Shown here piece by piece: positions 34,577 to 42,820 of a stretch of DNA of 64,000 nucleotides. Under the pieces are notes generated by a model, which saw only the letters and a program-made list of their open reading frames with translations, was not told where the DNA came from and ran no database searches. The position numbers and the translations under genes were made by a program. The first letter of the stretch is position 1. Each line of letters begins with the position of its first letter. This stretch comes from Bradyrhizobium sp. PSBB068. GTDB lineage: Bacteria; Pseudomonadota; Alphaproteobacteria; Rhizobiales; Xanthobacteraceae. The stretch covers positions 2,046,001 through 2,110,000 of the forward strand of contig CP069300.1 in the NCBI GenBank assembly GCA_016839165.1. The letters run 5' to 3'.

Positions 34577-35455
34577 TTAGTTGGCTTCGTCGACGACGCT
34601 GTTGCGCAGGATGCCGACGCCTTCGGCCTCGACCTCGACGACATCGCCGGGCTTCAGATAGCGCGGCGGATCGAACCGCGCCCCCGCGCCGGTCGGCGTT
34701 CCCGTGACGATGATGTCGCCGGGAACCAGCGTCGTGAAGGTCGAGATGTAGTTGATGAGGTAGCGGAAGCCGAAGATCAAGCGCGAGGTGCGGTCGTCCT
34801 GCCTGACTTCACCGTTGACGCGCGTGGTCAGACGGACATCGGCGATCTGCGCTTCGTTTGTATAAGGCACGATCCACGGGCCGAGACTGCCGGTGGAATC
34901 GAAGTTCTTGCCTTGGGTGACGTTGAATTTGGCGTGGCGTACCCAGTCGCGGATGGTGCCTTCGTTGCAGAGCGTGATCGCGGCGATGTGATCGAGCGCG
35001 GCGCCTTCCGCAATGTGCCGGCCGGCCTTGCCGATCACCAGCACCAGCTCGCCCTCATAGTCGAGCTGCGGCGAGGCCCGCGGCCGCACCACCGGCGTGT
35101 TGTGGCCGACGAACGAGCGCGGCACCCGCAGGAACATGCTCGGGTATTTCGGTGCGTCCGAGCCGTCCTTGTACTCGGCATTGCGGTCCGGATAGTTGAC
35201 GCCGATGCAGATGATCTTGTCCGGCGCCGGGATCGGCGGCTGCCAGGCAACCGCGTCGAGCGCGTGGTCGGGCGATCGCTTGGCGGCGTCCTCCACGAGC
35301 TTGGTTAGCGCGCCGGCGGCAATCGCCTCGCGCAACGTCGGATAGTCCTTGGCGAAGCGTGACGAGAGATCGACGATGCCATTGTCAGTCACGACACCGT
35401 AGCGGGTGGCACCGTCGATGGAATAGGTGGCGAGGCGAGGGGCGGGCATCAGCAA
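34577..35455 (-). CDS. Fumarylacetoacetate hydrolase family protein
   Basis: The 292-aa protein has the FAH catalytic core: GVNYPDRNAEY, the metal ligands in YEGELVLVIGKAG (Glu) and GDIIVTGTPTGAGARFDPP with KPGDVVEVEAEGVGILRN. It lies downstream of hpaD and upstream of the ThDP enzyme gene. The homoprotocatechuate route needs a decarboxylase (HpaG, FAH family) that is otherwise missing here, so this gene is a candidate, although typical HpaG has two FAH halves or two genes. That role is an inference. Confidence 0.86.
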   Translation of the reverse strand: MLMPAPRLATYSIDGATRYGVVTDNGIVDLSSRFAKDYPTLREAIAAGALTKLVEDAAKRSPDHALDAVAWQPPIPAPDKIICIGVNYPDRNAEYKDGSDAPKYPSMFLRVPRSFVGHNTPVVRPRASPQLDYEGELVLVIGKAGRHIAEGAALDHIAAITLCNEGTIRDWVRHAKFNVTQGKNFDSTGSLGPWIVPYTNEAQIADVRLTTRVNGEVRQDDRTSRLIFGFRYLINYISTFTTLVPGDIIVTGTPTGAGARFDPPRYLKPGDVVEVEAEGVGILRNSVVDEAN

Positions 35456-35468
35456 TCCATTCGTTGGT

Positions 35469-35585
35469 GTCGTCCCGGCGAAAGCCGGGACCCATACTCC
35501 GCGGCCATTAAAAGGGGCACGCGGCCAGACATTCGTTCAGCGACTCAATTCAGTGGTTATGGGTCCCTGCTTTCGCAGGGACGAC
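35469..35585. repeat. Dispersed palindromic repeat, class A, copy 8
   Basis: GTCGTCCCGGCGAAAGCCGG at the left and CCCTGCTTTCGCAGGGACGAC at the right, with inner arms gggacccata / tatgggtccc. It is inside the hpa gene series, between the FAH-family gene and hpaD, and may split the operon. Confidence 0.85.
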
Positions 35586-35603
35586 GAGTAGATGAAGGCG
35601 TGA

Positions 35604-36587
35604 CTAGTCCGCAACCAGCACGTCGGCGACGAAGCGCGGCTCGCGCACCGCTTGGCCGGCGAAGGTCGAACCTTCCTCGAACCAGGAGCGCGGCGCCGGC
35701 GCGCCCCACAGCGTCTGGCGGCGCGGATCGCGCAGCGACCAGCGCAGCGGCTCATGGTCGTGATCGCCGGTGAAATAGTCGCTGGTGTAGAGCTCGATGC
35801 GATGGCCGTCGGGATCGCGGATATAGAGGAAGAAGGCGTTGGAGATGCCGTGCCGGCCCGGGCCGCGCTCGATGTTCTTGAGGAAGCCGGAAGACGCCAT
35901 CACGTCGCAGAGATGCACGATGTTCATCGCGGTCGGCACCCAATAGGCGATATGGTGCAGGCGGGGACCACGGCCGTTGGTGATGGCGAAGTCGTGGACG
36001 TTGCCCTTGCGGTGCATCCAGGCGGCCGCGATGCGGCCGTTGTCGCCGTCCTCCTCGGCATATTCGGTGAGGCGGAAGCCGAGCCGGGCGTAGAAATCGA
36101 CGGTGTCCTGCACTTCGGCGGCGAACACGTTGAAATGGTCGAGCCGCTGCGGATGGCAGCCCTTGTAGAGATCGTAGCGCCGCAACAGATGCGGACGCTT
36201 CTCCATCGTGGCGTAGAGCTCGATCTGGAAGCCGAACGGATCGGTGAACTGCAGCGTGCGGCCCTGGAACGGCTGCTCGACGAAGGCGTAGCTGATGCCG
36301 TTTTCGGAGCAGAAGGCGGCGGCCTTGTCGAGGTCGCCGTCATTGCCGACCTTGAAGCCGAGCCGGTTGCAGGCGGCCTTCGCCGCCTTGCGCAGCACCA
36401 CCGAGTGATGCTGGTGCTCCTCGCTGGCGCGCAGATACACCGACTTGTCGTCGCGGTCCTCGATGTGGAGGCCGACGGTCTTCTCGTAGAAGGCGGCGCT
36501 CTTGTCGAGATCCGTAACGTCGAGCACCGCGTGGCTGCAGCGGATGATGTTGAACGGCGGATCGAAAACGTGGGTCGGAGCGGGCAT
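35604..36587 (-). CDS. hpaD: 3,4-dihydroxyphenylacetate 2,3-dioxygenase
   Basis: The 327-aa extradiol enzyme opens the ring of homoprotocatechuate to 5-carboxymethyl-2-hydroxymuconate semialdehyde. It has two VOC modules; the iron ligands in the second are His151 (RLDHFNVFA), His211 or His212 (LHHIAYWV) and Glu265 (HRIELYTSDYF), spaced as in the Fe-dependent HPCD enzyme. ATG 36587 has TGAGGAAA upstream. The neighbouring hpaE, hpaF and hpaH genes support the substrate. Confidence 0.9.
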   Translation of the reverse strand: MPAPTHVFDPPFNIIRCSHAVLDVTDLDKSAAFYEKTVGLHIEDRDDKSVYLRASEEHQHHSVVLRKAAKAACNRLGFKVGNDGDLDKAAAFCSENGISYAFVEQPFQGRTLQFTDPFGFQIELYATMEKRPHLLRRYDLYKGCHPQRLDHFNVFAAEVQDTVDFYARLGFRLTEYAEEDGDNGRIAAAWMHRKGNVHDFAITNGRGPRLHHIAYWVPTAMNIVHLCDVMASSGFLKNIERGPGRHGISNAFFLYIRDPDGHRIELYTSDYFTGDHDHEPLRWSLRDPRRQTLWGAPAPRSWFEEGSTFAGQAVREPRFVADVLVAD

Positions 36588-36610
36588 CGGTGTTTCCTCA
36601 ATTTTGTGGT

Positions 36611-36655
36611 CCGTCATTCCGGGCTCGCCGCCAAGCGTCGCCCCGCAATGACAGT
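36611..36655. repeat. Short palindromic repeat, class C, copy 2
   Basis: A 45-nt version of the class C element: GTCCGTCATTCCGGG at the left and GCCCCGCAATGACAG at the right can pair imperfectly. It separates hpaE from hpaD. Confidence 0.5.
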
Positions 36656-36660
36656 GCTGG

Positions 36661-38205
36661 TTAAATTCCCAGTTTCTGGATCTTGTGCGTCCCGCGCGCG
36701 AGCGAGACGTGCTTGGTTTCCATATAGAAGTCGAACGAGTAGTCGCCGCCGTCGCGGCCGATGCCGGACGACTTCATGCCGCCGAACGGGGTCGGCAGGT
36801 GGCGGACGTTTTCCGAGTTGAGCCAGATCATGCCGGCTTCCAGCGCATCCGCGACGCGCAGCGCGCGGCCCATCTCGCCGGTCCAGACATAGCCGGTCAG
36901 GCCGTATTGCACGCCGTTGGCGATCTCGATGGCCTCTCGCTCGTCCTTGAACGGGATCACGGTCAGGAACGGGCCGAACACCTCTTCCTGCGCGACGCGC
37001 ATGTTCGCGTTGGCACCGGTGACCAGCGTCGGCTGCACATAATGGCCGCCGCCGGGGCCGTCATGCGGCTTGCCGCCGACCGCGATCGTGGCGCCATCCT
37101 TTTTGGCGACATCGAAATAGCTGCACACCTTGGCGAGGTGCCGCTCATGGATCAGCGGCCCGATCTCGGTCGCGGGATCGAGGGGATGGCCGACCTTCAG
37201 CGCCTTGACGCGCGCGGTCAGCTTCTCGACGAACTTGCCGGCAATGCTCTCCTGAACCAGCAGCCGGCTCGACGAGGTGCAGCGTTCGCCATTGAGCGAG
37301 TAGATCATGAACACGACGGCATCGAGCGCGCGGTCGAGATCGGCGTCGTCGAACACGATCACCGGGTTCTTGCCGCCGAGTTCGAAATGCACCCGCTTCA
37401 AGGTAGGCGCGCCCTGCGCCATGATCGCCGAGCCCGTCGCGCTTTCGCCGACGAAGCCGATCGCCTTGATGGCGGGGTGCTCTGTCAGCGCCTTGCCGGC
37501 CTCTTCGCCGAAGCCGTGCACGGTGTTGAGCACGCCGTCGGGGAGGCCGGCCTGCTTGGCGAGCTTGACCAGCATGTCAGCCGTCACCGGCGACCATTCC
37601 GCCGGCTTGTGCACCACGGTGCAGCCGGCGGCCAGCGCGGGCGCAATCTTCCAGGTCGAGAGCATGAACGGCGTATTCCACGGCGTGATCACGCCGACCG
37701 GTCCGATCGGCACCCGGGTCGAGATATTCCAGTGCTCATCAGAGGGCGTGTTGAGGCCGTCGCGGGCCTCGCCGCATTTGTCGGCGAAGAAGCGGAAATT
37801 CTCCGCCGCTCGGATCGCGGCCTTGGCCATGAAGCGGTGCGCCTGGCCGGTATCGATGCATTCGAGCACGGCGATGTCGTCGGCGCGCTCCTCGATCGCA
37901 TCAGCGACGCGGTGCAAAAGCTTGCGGCGCTGTGCCGCCGGCATGTCGCGCCAGGCCTTGAAAGCTTTGGCTGCCGCGGTTGCGGCACGGTCGATATCCT
38001 CGGCATTGCCGCGTGCGACCGTCGCCAGCACCGCACCATCGACCGGCGATTTGGTCTCGAAGGTCTGGCCGGAAGCCGCCGGAACGACCTTGCCGTCGAT
38101 CACGTTGCCGATGCCATCGGCCTTCAACTTCGCGAGCAGGGGACCGGCGCGATCGCGGTTGGCCTGGAACACGTCGGCTGACGATTTCGCTGTCGCTTTA
38201 TCCAT
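36661..38205 (-). CDS. hpaE: 5-carboxymethyl-2-hydroxymuconate semialdehyde dehydrogenase
   Basis: The 514-aa aldehyde dehydrogenase has the general base Glu in FELGGKNPVIVFDDAD, the nucleophile in NGERCTSSSRLLVQ, and the NAD-contacting TPWNTPFMLSTWKIAPALA. Length and the context between hpaD and hpaF point to HpaE, which oxidises the ring-cleavage aldehyde to the dicarboxylate. The stop of hpaF overlaps this start by 8 nt, so expression is coupled. Confidence 0.9.
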   Translation of the reverse strand: MDKATAKSSADVFQANRDRAGPLLAKLKADGIGNVIDGKVVPAASGQTFETKSPVDGAVLATVARGNAEDIDRAATAAAKAFKAWRDMPAAQRRKLLHRVADAIEERADDIAVLECIDTGQAHRFMAKAAIRAAENFRFFADKCGEARDGLNTPSDEHWNISTRVPIGPVGVITPWNTPFMLSTWKIAPALAAGCTVVHKPAEWSPVTADMLVKLAKQAGLPDGVLNTVHGFGEEAGKALTEHPAIKAIGFVGESATGSAIMAQGAPTLKRVHFELGGKNPVIVFDDADLDRALDAVVFMIYSLNGERCTSSSRLLVQESIAGKFVEKLTARVKALKVGHPLDPATEIGPLIHERHLAKVCSYFDVAKKDGATIAVGGKPHDGPGGGHYVQPTLVTGANANMRVAQEEVFGPFLTVIPFKDEREAIEIANGVQYGLTGYVWTGEMGRALRVADALEAGMIWLNSENVRHLPTPFGGMKSSGIGRDGGDYSFDFYMETKHVSLARGTHKIQKLGI

Positions 38206-38596
38206 TGACCGTCTCCACCTTCAGTGCGTCGTGGATGTTGTTGCGTTTCCAGCTGGTTTCTTTGTCGTTGATCTGCATGTCGAACGACAGAGCGAACTTG
38301 CTGTTGGCGAATACCGGATCGAGATGGGCCGATAGCGCCTTGAAGATGTGTTCGCCGGCCCGCTTGCGGGTGGCGAGGTCGCGGCCTTCACCGAGCCGCA
38401 GCACCATGTCGAGGAAGCCGTAAGTCTTACGGCCGTCGGCGATCGCGTAATGCTCGCACCTGACGGCGCGAACACGGATGCCGCCGAGCGGGAAGATGCC
38501 GGTCTCGACCGCGGCCTTGCGGACCATCTCGACCGTGGCGCCCATGTCGACGAGGCCGTCGAGATTGGCGGAGTATTCAATTGTGAAATGCGGCAT
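38198..38596 (-). CDS. hpaF: 5-carboxymethyl-2-hydroxymuconate delta-isomerase
   Basis: The 132-aa protein starts MPHFTIEYSANL, so removal of Met would expose the catalytic N-terminal Pro of the tautomerase-fold CHMI family. VFANSKFALSFDMQIND near the C terminus matches the family. It isomerises the product of HpaE ahead of decarboxylation. Overlaps with hpaE by 8 nt and follows hpaH by 21 nt. Confidence 0.9.
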   Translation of the reverse strand: MPHFTIEYSANLDGLVDMGATVEMVRKAAVETGIFPLGGIRVRAVRCEHYAIADGRKTYGFLDMVLRLGEGRDLATRKRAGEHIFKALSAHLDPVFANSKFALSFDMQINDKETSWKRNNIHDALKVETVNG

Positions 38597-38617
38597 GCAG
38601 CGCTCCTGCTGAGTGCG

Positions 38618-39424
38618 TCAGGCGAAGTAGCAGCTCACGGAACCATAAGGTCCGTAATCGGCCTGGATGGTGTCGCCCTTGCGGGTCTCGATCGGGCGGA
38701 TGAACGAGCCCGCCAGCACGATTTGACCGGCCTCCAGCGCCAGCCCGTTCGGCGCGATCTTGTTGGCGAGCCACGCCACCGCGGTCGCCGGATGATTCAA
38801 CACGCCAGCGGCGAGACCGGTTTCCTCGAGCTGGCCGTTGCGGAAGCAGAGCGCACCGATCCAGCGCAGATCGGCCTCCAGCGGGCGGATCGGCCGGCCG
38901 CCGAGCACGATGCCGGCATTGGCGGCGTTGTCGGCGATGGTGTCGAAGATCTTGCGCGTCGCCTTGGTCTCGGGATCGACGCGCTCGACCCGCGTATCCA
39001 GGATCTCCAGCGCCGGCACCACGAAGTCGGTGGCGTTGAGCACGTCGAACAATGTGCAGTTCGGCCCGGCCAGGCGGTGCTTCATCACGAAGGCAAGCTC
39101 GGCCTCGACGCGGGTTGCGATGAAGCGATCGGTCGGCACCAGGCCGCCATCGGCAAAGAACATGTCGTCGAGCAGGATGCCGGAATCGGGCTCGTCGATA
39201 TTGAGCGCGCTCTGCATCGCCTTCGAGGTCAGGCCGATCTTGTGGCCCTTGACGATGCGCCCCTGCGTCACCTTCATCTCGACCCAGGCCTTCTGAATCG
39301 CGTAGGCGTCTTCGAGGGTGATGCGGGGGTATTCCAGCGATAGCTGGCGGATTTGCTTGCGGGTCTTTTCCGCGTTGTCGAGCCGCTCGGCGGCAGCGCG
39401 GATATCGTCCTTGGAGAGTGCCAT
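38618..39424 (-). CDS. hpaH: 2-oxo-hept-3-ene-1,7-dioate hydratase
   Basis: The 268-aa protein is in the hydratase/FAH superfamily, with KGHKIGLTSKAMQ, EAELAFVMKHRL (metal ligand Glu residues) and GGVLNHPATAVAW-type segment AAGVLNHPATAVAWLANKI. It adds water to 2-oxo-hept-3-ene-1,7-dioate, the step before aldol cleavage. It is the first gene of the hpa operon, and its start lies 24 nt from the operator-like palindrome. No hpaI gene is beside it. Confidence 0.9.
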   Translation of the reverse strand: MALSKDDIRAAAERLDNAEKTRKQIRQLSLEYPRITLEDAYAIQKAWVEMKVTQGRIVKGHKIGLTSKAMQSALNIDEPDSGILLDDMFFADGGLVPTDRFIATRVEAELAFVMKHRLAGPNCTLFDVLNATDFVVPALEILDTRVERVDPETKATRKIFDTIADNAANAGIVLGGRPIRPLEADLRWIGALCFRNGQLEETGLAAGVLNHPATAVAWLANKIAPNGLALEAGQIVLAGSFIRPIETRKGDTIQADYGPYGSVSCYFA

Positions 39425-39448
39425 GCGTGCTACACAAAAATGGATGCC

Positions 39449-39479
39449 GGGAAATGATTAACATGTTAAGTGATTTCCC
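39449..39479. promoter_or_regulatory. Palindromic operator between hpaH and hpaR
   Basis: The core TTAACATGTTAA (39458-39469) is a perfect 12-bp palindrome. It is nested in longer arms, GGGAAAT at 39449 and ATTTCCC at 39473, offset by one base. The site is centred about 40 nt upstream of hpaH and 70 nt upstream of hpaR, in the only gap between the divergent genes. This fits a MarR-family (HpaR) dimer site controlling both directions. Confidence 0.75.
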
Positions 39480-39534
39480 GCAAACTGAATCAGCGTATGT
39501 TGCGGTGCAAAAGGTTGCGGCGGCGGATTAGGTG

Positions 39535-40071
39535 ATGGCGCGCAAGAAATTGTCGAACGAGACAGGGCAGGAGCAGGGTGACGACACATCGTCGCGACGT
39601 GGCCCGATGCGCGAATTCTCACGTTCGCTGCCGATGTCGCTGCTCCGTGCGCGCGAGGCGGTGATGCGGCAGTTTCGTCCCTCGTTGCGCAATCACGGGC
39701 TGACCGAACAGCAATGGCGAATATTGCGTGCGTTGACCGCGGTCGACGAGATCGAGGTTACCGAGCTCGCCCGCGTGGCGTTCCTGCTCGGCCCGAGCCT
39801 GTCGCGGATCCTGCGTGACCTCGAGGGCCGTGCGTTGATCGAGCGCAAGGCGGCGGAGAACGACGCGCGGCGCGCGGTGGTCTCGATCTCTGCCAAGGGG
39901 TTGAAGCTGATCGAGGCGGTGGCGCCGACGTCGGAGGCGATCTACGCCGAGATCACGCGACGATATGGCGCGCGCAAGCTTGCCGAGTTGCACGAAATGC
40001 TGGGTGTGCTGGAGGCAAGTCTGGCTGGAATGGGCTCGGCCGATGACGCCGACGTCGAGGTCGACGAGTAG
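39535..40071 (+). CDS. hpaR: MarR-family regulator of homoprotocatechuate degradation
   Basis: The 178-aa regulator has the MarR winged helix: GLTEQQWRILRALTAVDEIE, then the recognition region VTELARVAFLLGPSLSRILRDLEGRALIER and wing KAAENDARRAVVSISAKG. It is divergent from the hpa operon and by analogy with HpaR should repress it until the aromatic acid binds. A GTG three bases earlier (39532) could also start translation. The poorly ordered N-terminal 30 residues are rich in charged residues. Confidence 0.88.
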   Translation: MARKKLSNETGQEQGDDTSSRRGPMREFSRSLPMSLLRAREAVMRQFRPSLRNHGLTEQQWRILRALTAVDEIEVTELARVAFLLGPSLSRILRDLEGRALIERKAAENDARRAVVSISAKGLKLIEAVAPTSEAIYAEITRRYGARKLAELHEMLGVLEASLAGMGSADDADVEVDE

Positions 40072-40099
40072 CTGCGATCATGCGCGCGGCGATGCGAGC

Positions 40100-41155
40100 T
40101 CAGGTCATATAGGGCACGCGCGAGATCACGTTGATGGCGCGGAATTGGGCGATCCAGCTGGCGACCTTCGAGTGGGACCACTCGATATGCCGGCGCAAGA
40201 TCGCGGCTGCCGCATCGCCGTCTCGCGCGCGCAACGCTTCGATGATCACCAGATGCTCGTCCATGAAGGAATCGATCTGCGGCGCAGTCAGCGCGACTTG
40301 AATGTGCTTTCCGATCGCGAACGCGCAGTGGGTGCGCTTGAGCGCCTCGATCATCTCGCGATTGATACCATAGCCCAGGCAGCGGATGTGCAGGTCGCCC
40401 TCGATCTCGTCGAGCTCGCCGACACCGACGCGACTGCGGAATTGAATTCCCTCGCGCAGCCGCTCCGCCATCCGGTCAAGCAGCGCGGCAGGAATTTTCG
40501 CGGTCGCGGATTTGAGCAGCAGCGGTTCGAGGGTTGCGCGCACCTCGAAGATGTCGCGAAGGCGATCCTCATCCAGTGGCACCACGTACCAATGCGCCTT
40601 GGCGCCTTTCTCGAGGATTCCGATCGCCTGCGCGCGTAGCAGCAGATTGCGCGCCACCGTGCGCCCGACCCGGAAGTGCCGCGCCAGCGCGAGCTCGCTG
40701 ACGCGGAAGCGTCCGAACAGCGACCGGTAGATGACCTCGCGTTCGAGCTTGTAATAGAGCGTGTCCCAGGCGTCGCTGCGCACCGCCTCGACCGGGCCAT
40801 CGGTCAGCCCGAACATTTCCGGTGTGATCGGGACGCGCCGTGGTTCGACCTGGCGCTTGCCGGCGATGACGCCGCGGCCGTCGAATCGGCGCACCAGGCC
40901 GATATCCGCCAGTTGTTCGAAAGCCTGCCGCACCGGGGAGCGGCTGGAGCCGAACAAGGTCGCGATCGCCGATTCGGAGAGCACCGTGCCGGGCGGCACG
41001 TCACCGGCCCGAATGTGCTTTGCCAATGCGCTCTTGATCAGCGCGTAGGCCGGCTGTTTCCGTCTGGTCTGCGATTTCGCTTTAGGAATCGACATCGATG
41101 GCTGCCCGTCGGCCACATTATCACGTGATCGCGTCATCTCGCTGGTAGCAGGCAT
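40100..41155 (-). CDS. GntR-family regulator with two winged-helix domains and FCD
   Basis: The 351-aa protein has a first GntR winged helix at about residues 35-98 (VLSESAIATLFGSSRSPVRQAFEQL) and a second HTH-like unit at about 133-193 (FRVSELALARHFRVGRTVARNLLLRAQ), followed by an all-helical FCD-type ligand domain with the expected metal-ligand His and Asp residues (about 197-340). Ordinary FadR/FCD regulators have one winged helix and about 230 aa. It is divergent from the second ABC transporter operon, which it probably controls. Starts at 41137 or 41095 are also possible. Confidence 0.85.
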   Translation of the reverse strand: MPATSEMTRSRDNVADGQPSMSIPKAKSQTRRKQPAYALIKSALAKHIRAGDVPPGTVLSESAIATLFGSSRSPVRQAFEQLADIGLVRRFDGRGVIAGKRQVEPRRVPITPEMFGLTDGPVEAVRSDAWDTLYYKLEREVIYRSLFGRFRVSELALARHFRVGRTVARNLLLRAQAIGILEKGAKAHWYVVPLDEDRLRDIFEVRATLEPLLLKSATAKIPAALLDRMAERLREGIQFRSRVGVGELDEIEGDLHIRCLGYGINREMIEALKRTHCAFAIGKHIQVALTAPQIDSFMDEHLVIIEALRARDGDAAAAILRRHIEWSHSKVASWIAQFRAINVISRVPYMT

Positions 41156-41183
41156 TCACGCACCGTTGCCAGAACTTTTGACT

Positions 41184-41202
41184 ATTGCGTGCAATGTGCA
41201 AT
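41184..41202. promoter_or_regulatory. Candidate operator between GntR regulator and transporter operon
   Basis: ATTGC-GT-GCAAT (41184-41195) is an inverted repeat, and GCAAT recurs 7 nt later (GTGCAAT, 41196-41202), giving overlapping half-sites. It lies 29 nt from the first possible start of the regulator gene and about 190 nt upstream of the binding-protein gene. A GntR-type site is plausible but not shown. Confidence 0.45.
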
Positions 41203-41382
41203 CGTGGTTAGCTGCGCCAAACGCCAGATTGATGGCCGCTGCTGCGCGTCTTGTGCGCTGCAGCGGGCCTCCACGTTTGTTCGGCGCGCCAATCGACGGT
41301 CGCGGGTAGGGCAACAGATCGACGCGTCAGCTCGTCTCAACGCAGCCGACATGCAAGTTCGGCGCACCAAAGGGAGGATTGA

Positions 41383-42528
41383 ATGAAACTGACGAGGCGT
41401 GAATTTTCCGCCGGCTTGGCGGCAGGTCTTGCTGCTCCCGCCTTGATGCGTAGCGCTTGGGCGCAGGGCGCGACCATCAAGATCGGCATGTGCGTGCCGG
41501 TCACCGGACCGGCCGCGGAGCAGGGCCTGTGGGCCCAGAACGGTGCCAAGCTGGCGCTGGCCGCAGTCAACAAGGCCGGCGGCGTGCTCGGCAAGCAGGT
41601 CGAGCTCGTGATCGAGGACGACCAGACCACCAACCCGGGCATCGTGCTGGCGTTCTCCAAGCTCGCCGCACAATCCGACATCGTCGCCTTCCTCGGCTCG
41701 ATCCGCTCGACCCAGGTGCAGGCGATGGCCCCCGACGTCATCAAGGTCGGCAAGCCCGTGATGATCGGCGGCACCAATCCTGATCTCACCCATTCCGGCA
41801 ATCCCTGGCTGTTCCGCTTCCGCCCGAACGACAGTTATTCCGGCCGCGTGATCGCCGATTTCGGCGTCAACACGCTCGGCAAGAAAAAATGGGCGATCGT
41901 CCATTCCACCGACGCCTTCGGCACCGCGGGCGGCAAGGCGCTCACCGAGGCGCTGACCAAGCTCGGCGCGCCGCCGGTGCTCGACCAGGGCTATGCCAAC
42001 CAGAGCCAGGACTTCACTCCGGTCGTGCTCGCCGTGAAGCAGTCCGGCGCCGATGTGCTCGGCACCTACTTCACCTTCGAGAACGACCTCGGCATCTTTG
42101 CCCGGCAGCTGCGCCAGCTCGGCGTCAACATCCCCTGGGTCGGCTCGCCCTCGGTGGTGGCAGTGTCCTCGACCAAGCTCGCCGGTCCCGCGCTGTTCGG
42201 CACCTACGGTGTCGCCGACTTCGCCGAAGACTCCAGCGCCACCGCGAAGGCGTTCGGCAAGGCCTATCGCGATGCCTACAAGACCGCGCCCGACAACCAG
42301 AGCGCCTGGCCCTATGACGCGATCACCATCCTGTCGGCGGCGATCAACAAGGCCGGCTCGACCGATCCGACCAAGATCCGCGAGGCCATCCTGGCGACGC
42401 AGAAATTCGCCGGCGCCGAGGGCGAGTACAATTTCGACAAGAACGGCGACGGCCTGCACGGCTACAATGTCGTGAAGAACGAGAAGGGTACGATCGTCTA
42501 CGACAAGCACATCGACTTCAACGACTGA
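41383..42528 (+). CDS. ABC transporter substrate-binding protein (Liv type), Tat leader
   Basis: The 381-aa protein has a twin-arginine leader (TRREFSAGLAAGLAAPAL, RR at residues 5-6, cut near AWA at 25-27) and then TIKIGMCVPVTGPAAEQG, the start of a type I binding fold. The domain shows IEDDQTTNPG and GSIRSTQ, as in branched-chain-type binding proteins. With the downstream catabolic genes the ligand is more likely an organic or sugar acid than an amino acid. It precedes a palindromic repeat, after which the permease genes follow. Confidence 0.9.
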   Translation: MKLTRREFSAGLAAGLAAPALMRSAWAQGATIKIGMCVPVTGPAAEQGLWAQNGAKLALAAVNKAGGVLGKQVELVIEDDQTTNPGIVLAFSKLAAQSDIVAFLGSIRSTQVQAMAPDVIKVGKPVMIGGTNPDLTHSGNPWLFRFRPNDSYSGRVIADFGVNTLGKKKWAIVHSTDAFGTAGGKALTEALTKLGAPPVLDQGYANQSQDFTPVVLAVKQSGADVLGTYFTFENDLGIFARQLRQLGVNIPWVGSPSVVAVSSTKLAGPALFGTYGVADFAEDSSATAKAFGKAYRDAYKTAPDNQSAWPYDAITILSAAINKAGSTDPTKIREAILATQKFAGAEGEYNFDKNGDGLHGYNVVKNEKGTIVYDKHIDFND

Positions 42529-42560
42529 TCTGAAACGGTCAGGGAGGCACGAATGGATGG

Positions 42561-42735
42561 GTTCCCTCCCCCCTTGCGGGGGAGGGGTAGGGAGAGGGGT
42601 AAGCCGCACGGGCGGAATTCGTGGTTTACCCCTCTCTCTCCAACTCTCCCCCGGGGCAAGTCGGGCCTGCCCGACTTGCCCAAATTTACGATGCGCAACC
42701 GGGATAGACCCCGGTTGCGAGGGGGAGAGAGCCCT
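42561..42735. repeat. Complex palindromic repeat, class D, copy 2
   Basis: CCTCCCCCCTTGCGGGGGAGGG forms the left hairpin; GGGAGAGGGGTAA pairs with TTACCCCTCTCTC; AAGTCGGGC/GCCCGACTT and CAACCGGG/CCCGGTTG follow. It lies between the binding-protein gene and the permease genes and is likely to reduce read-through, giving more binding protein than membrane parts. Confidence 0.7.
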
Positions 42736-42820
42736 GCCACCTCCCGTGTAGCGCTAACACGACAACACTCCGATCCGGCCGGTGCCGGGATATTTGCTTC
42801 TGCTTCAACCGAGCGCTGTC

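Noticed and set aside
3229..35585. Class A repeats as a CRISPR array
   Set aside because: Copies are kilobases apart, about 120 bp long and self-complementary, with no spacers and no cas genes.
42557..42751. Short open frame in the class D repeat (MGSLPPCGGGVGRG)
   Set aside because: It is low-complexity and lies entirely in palindromic repeat sequence.
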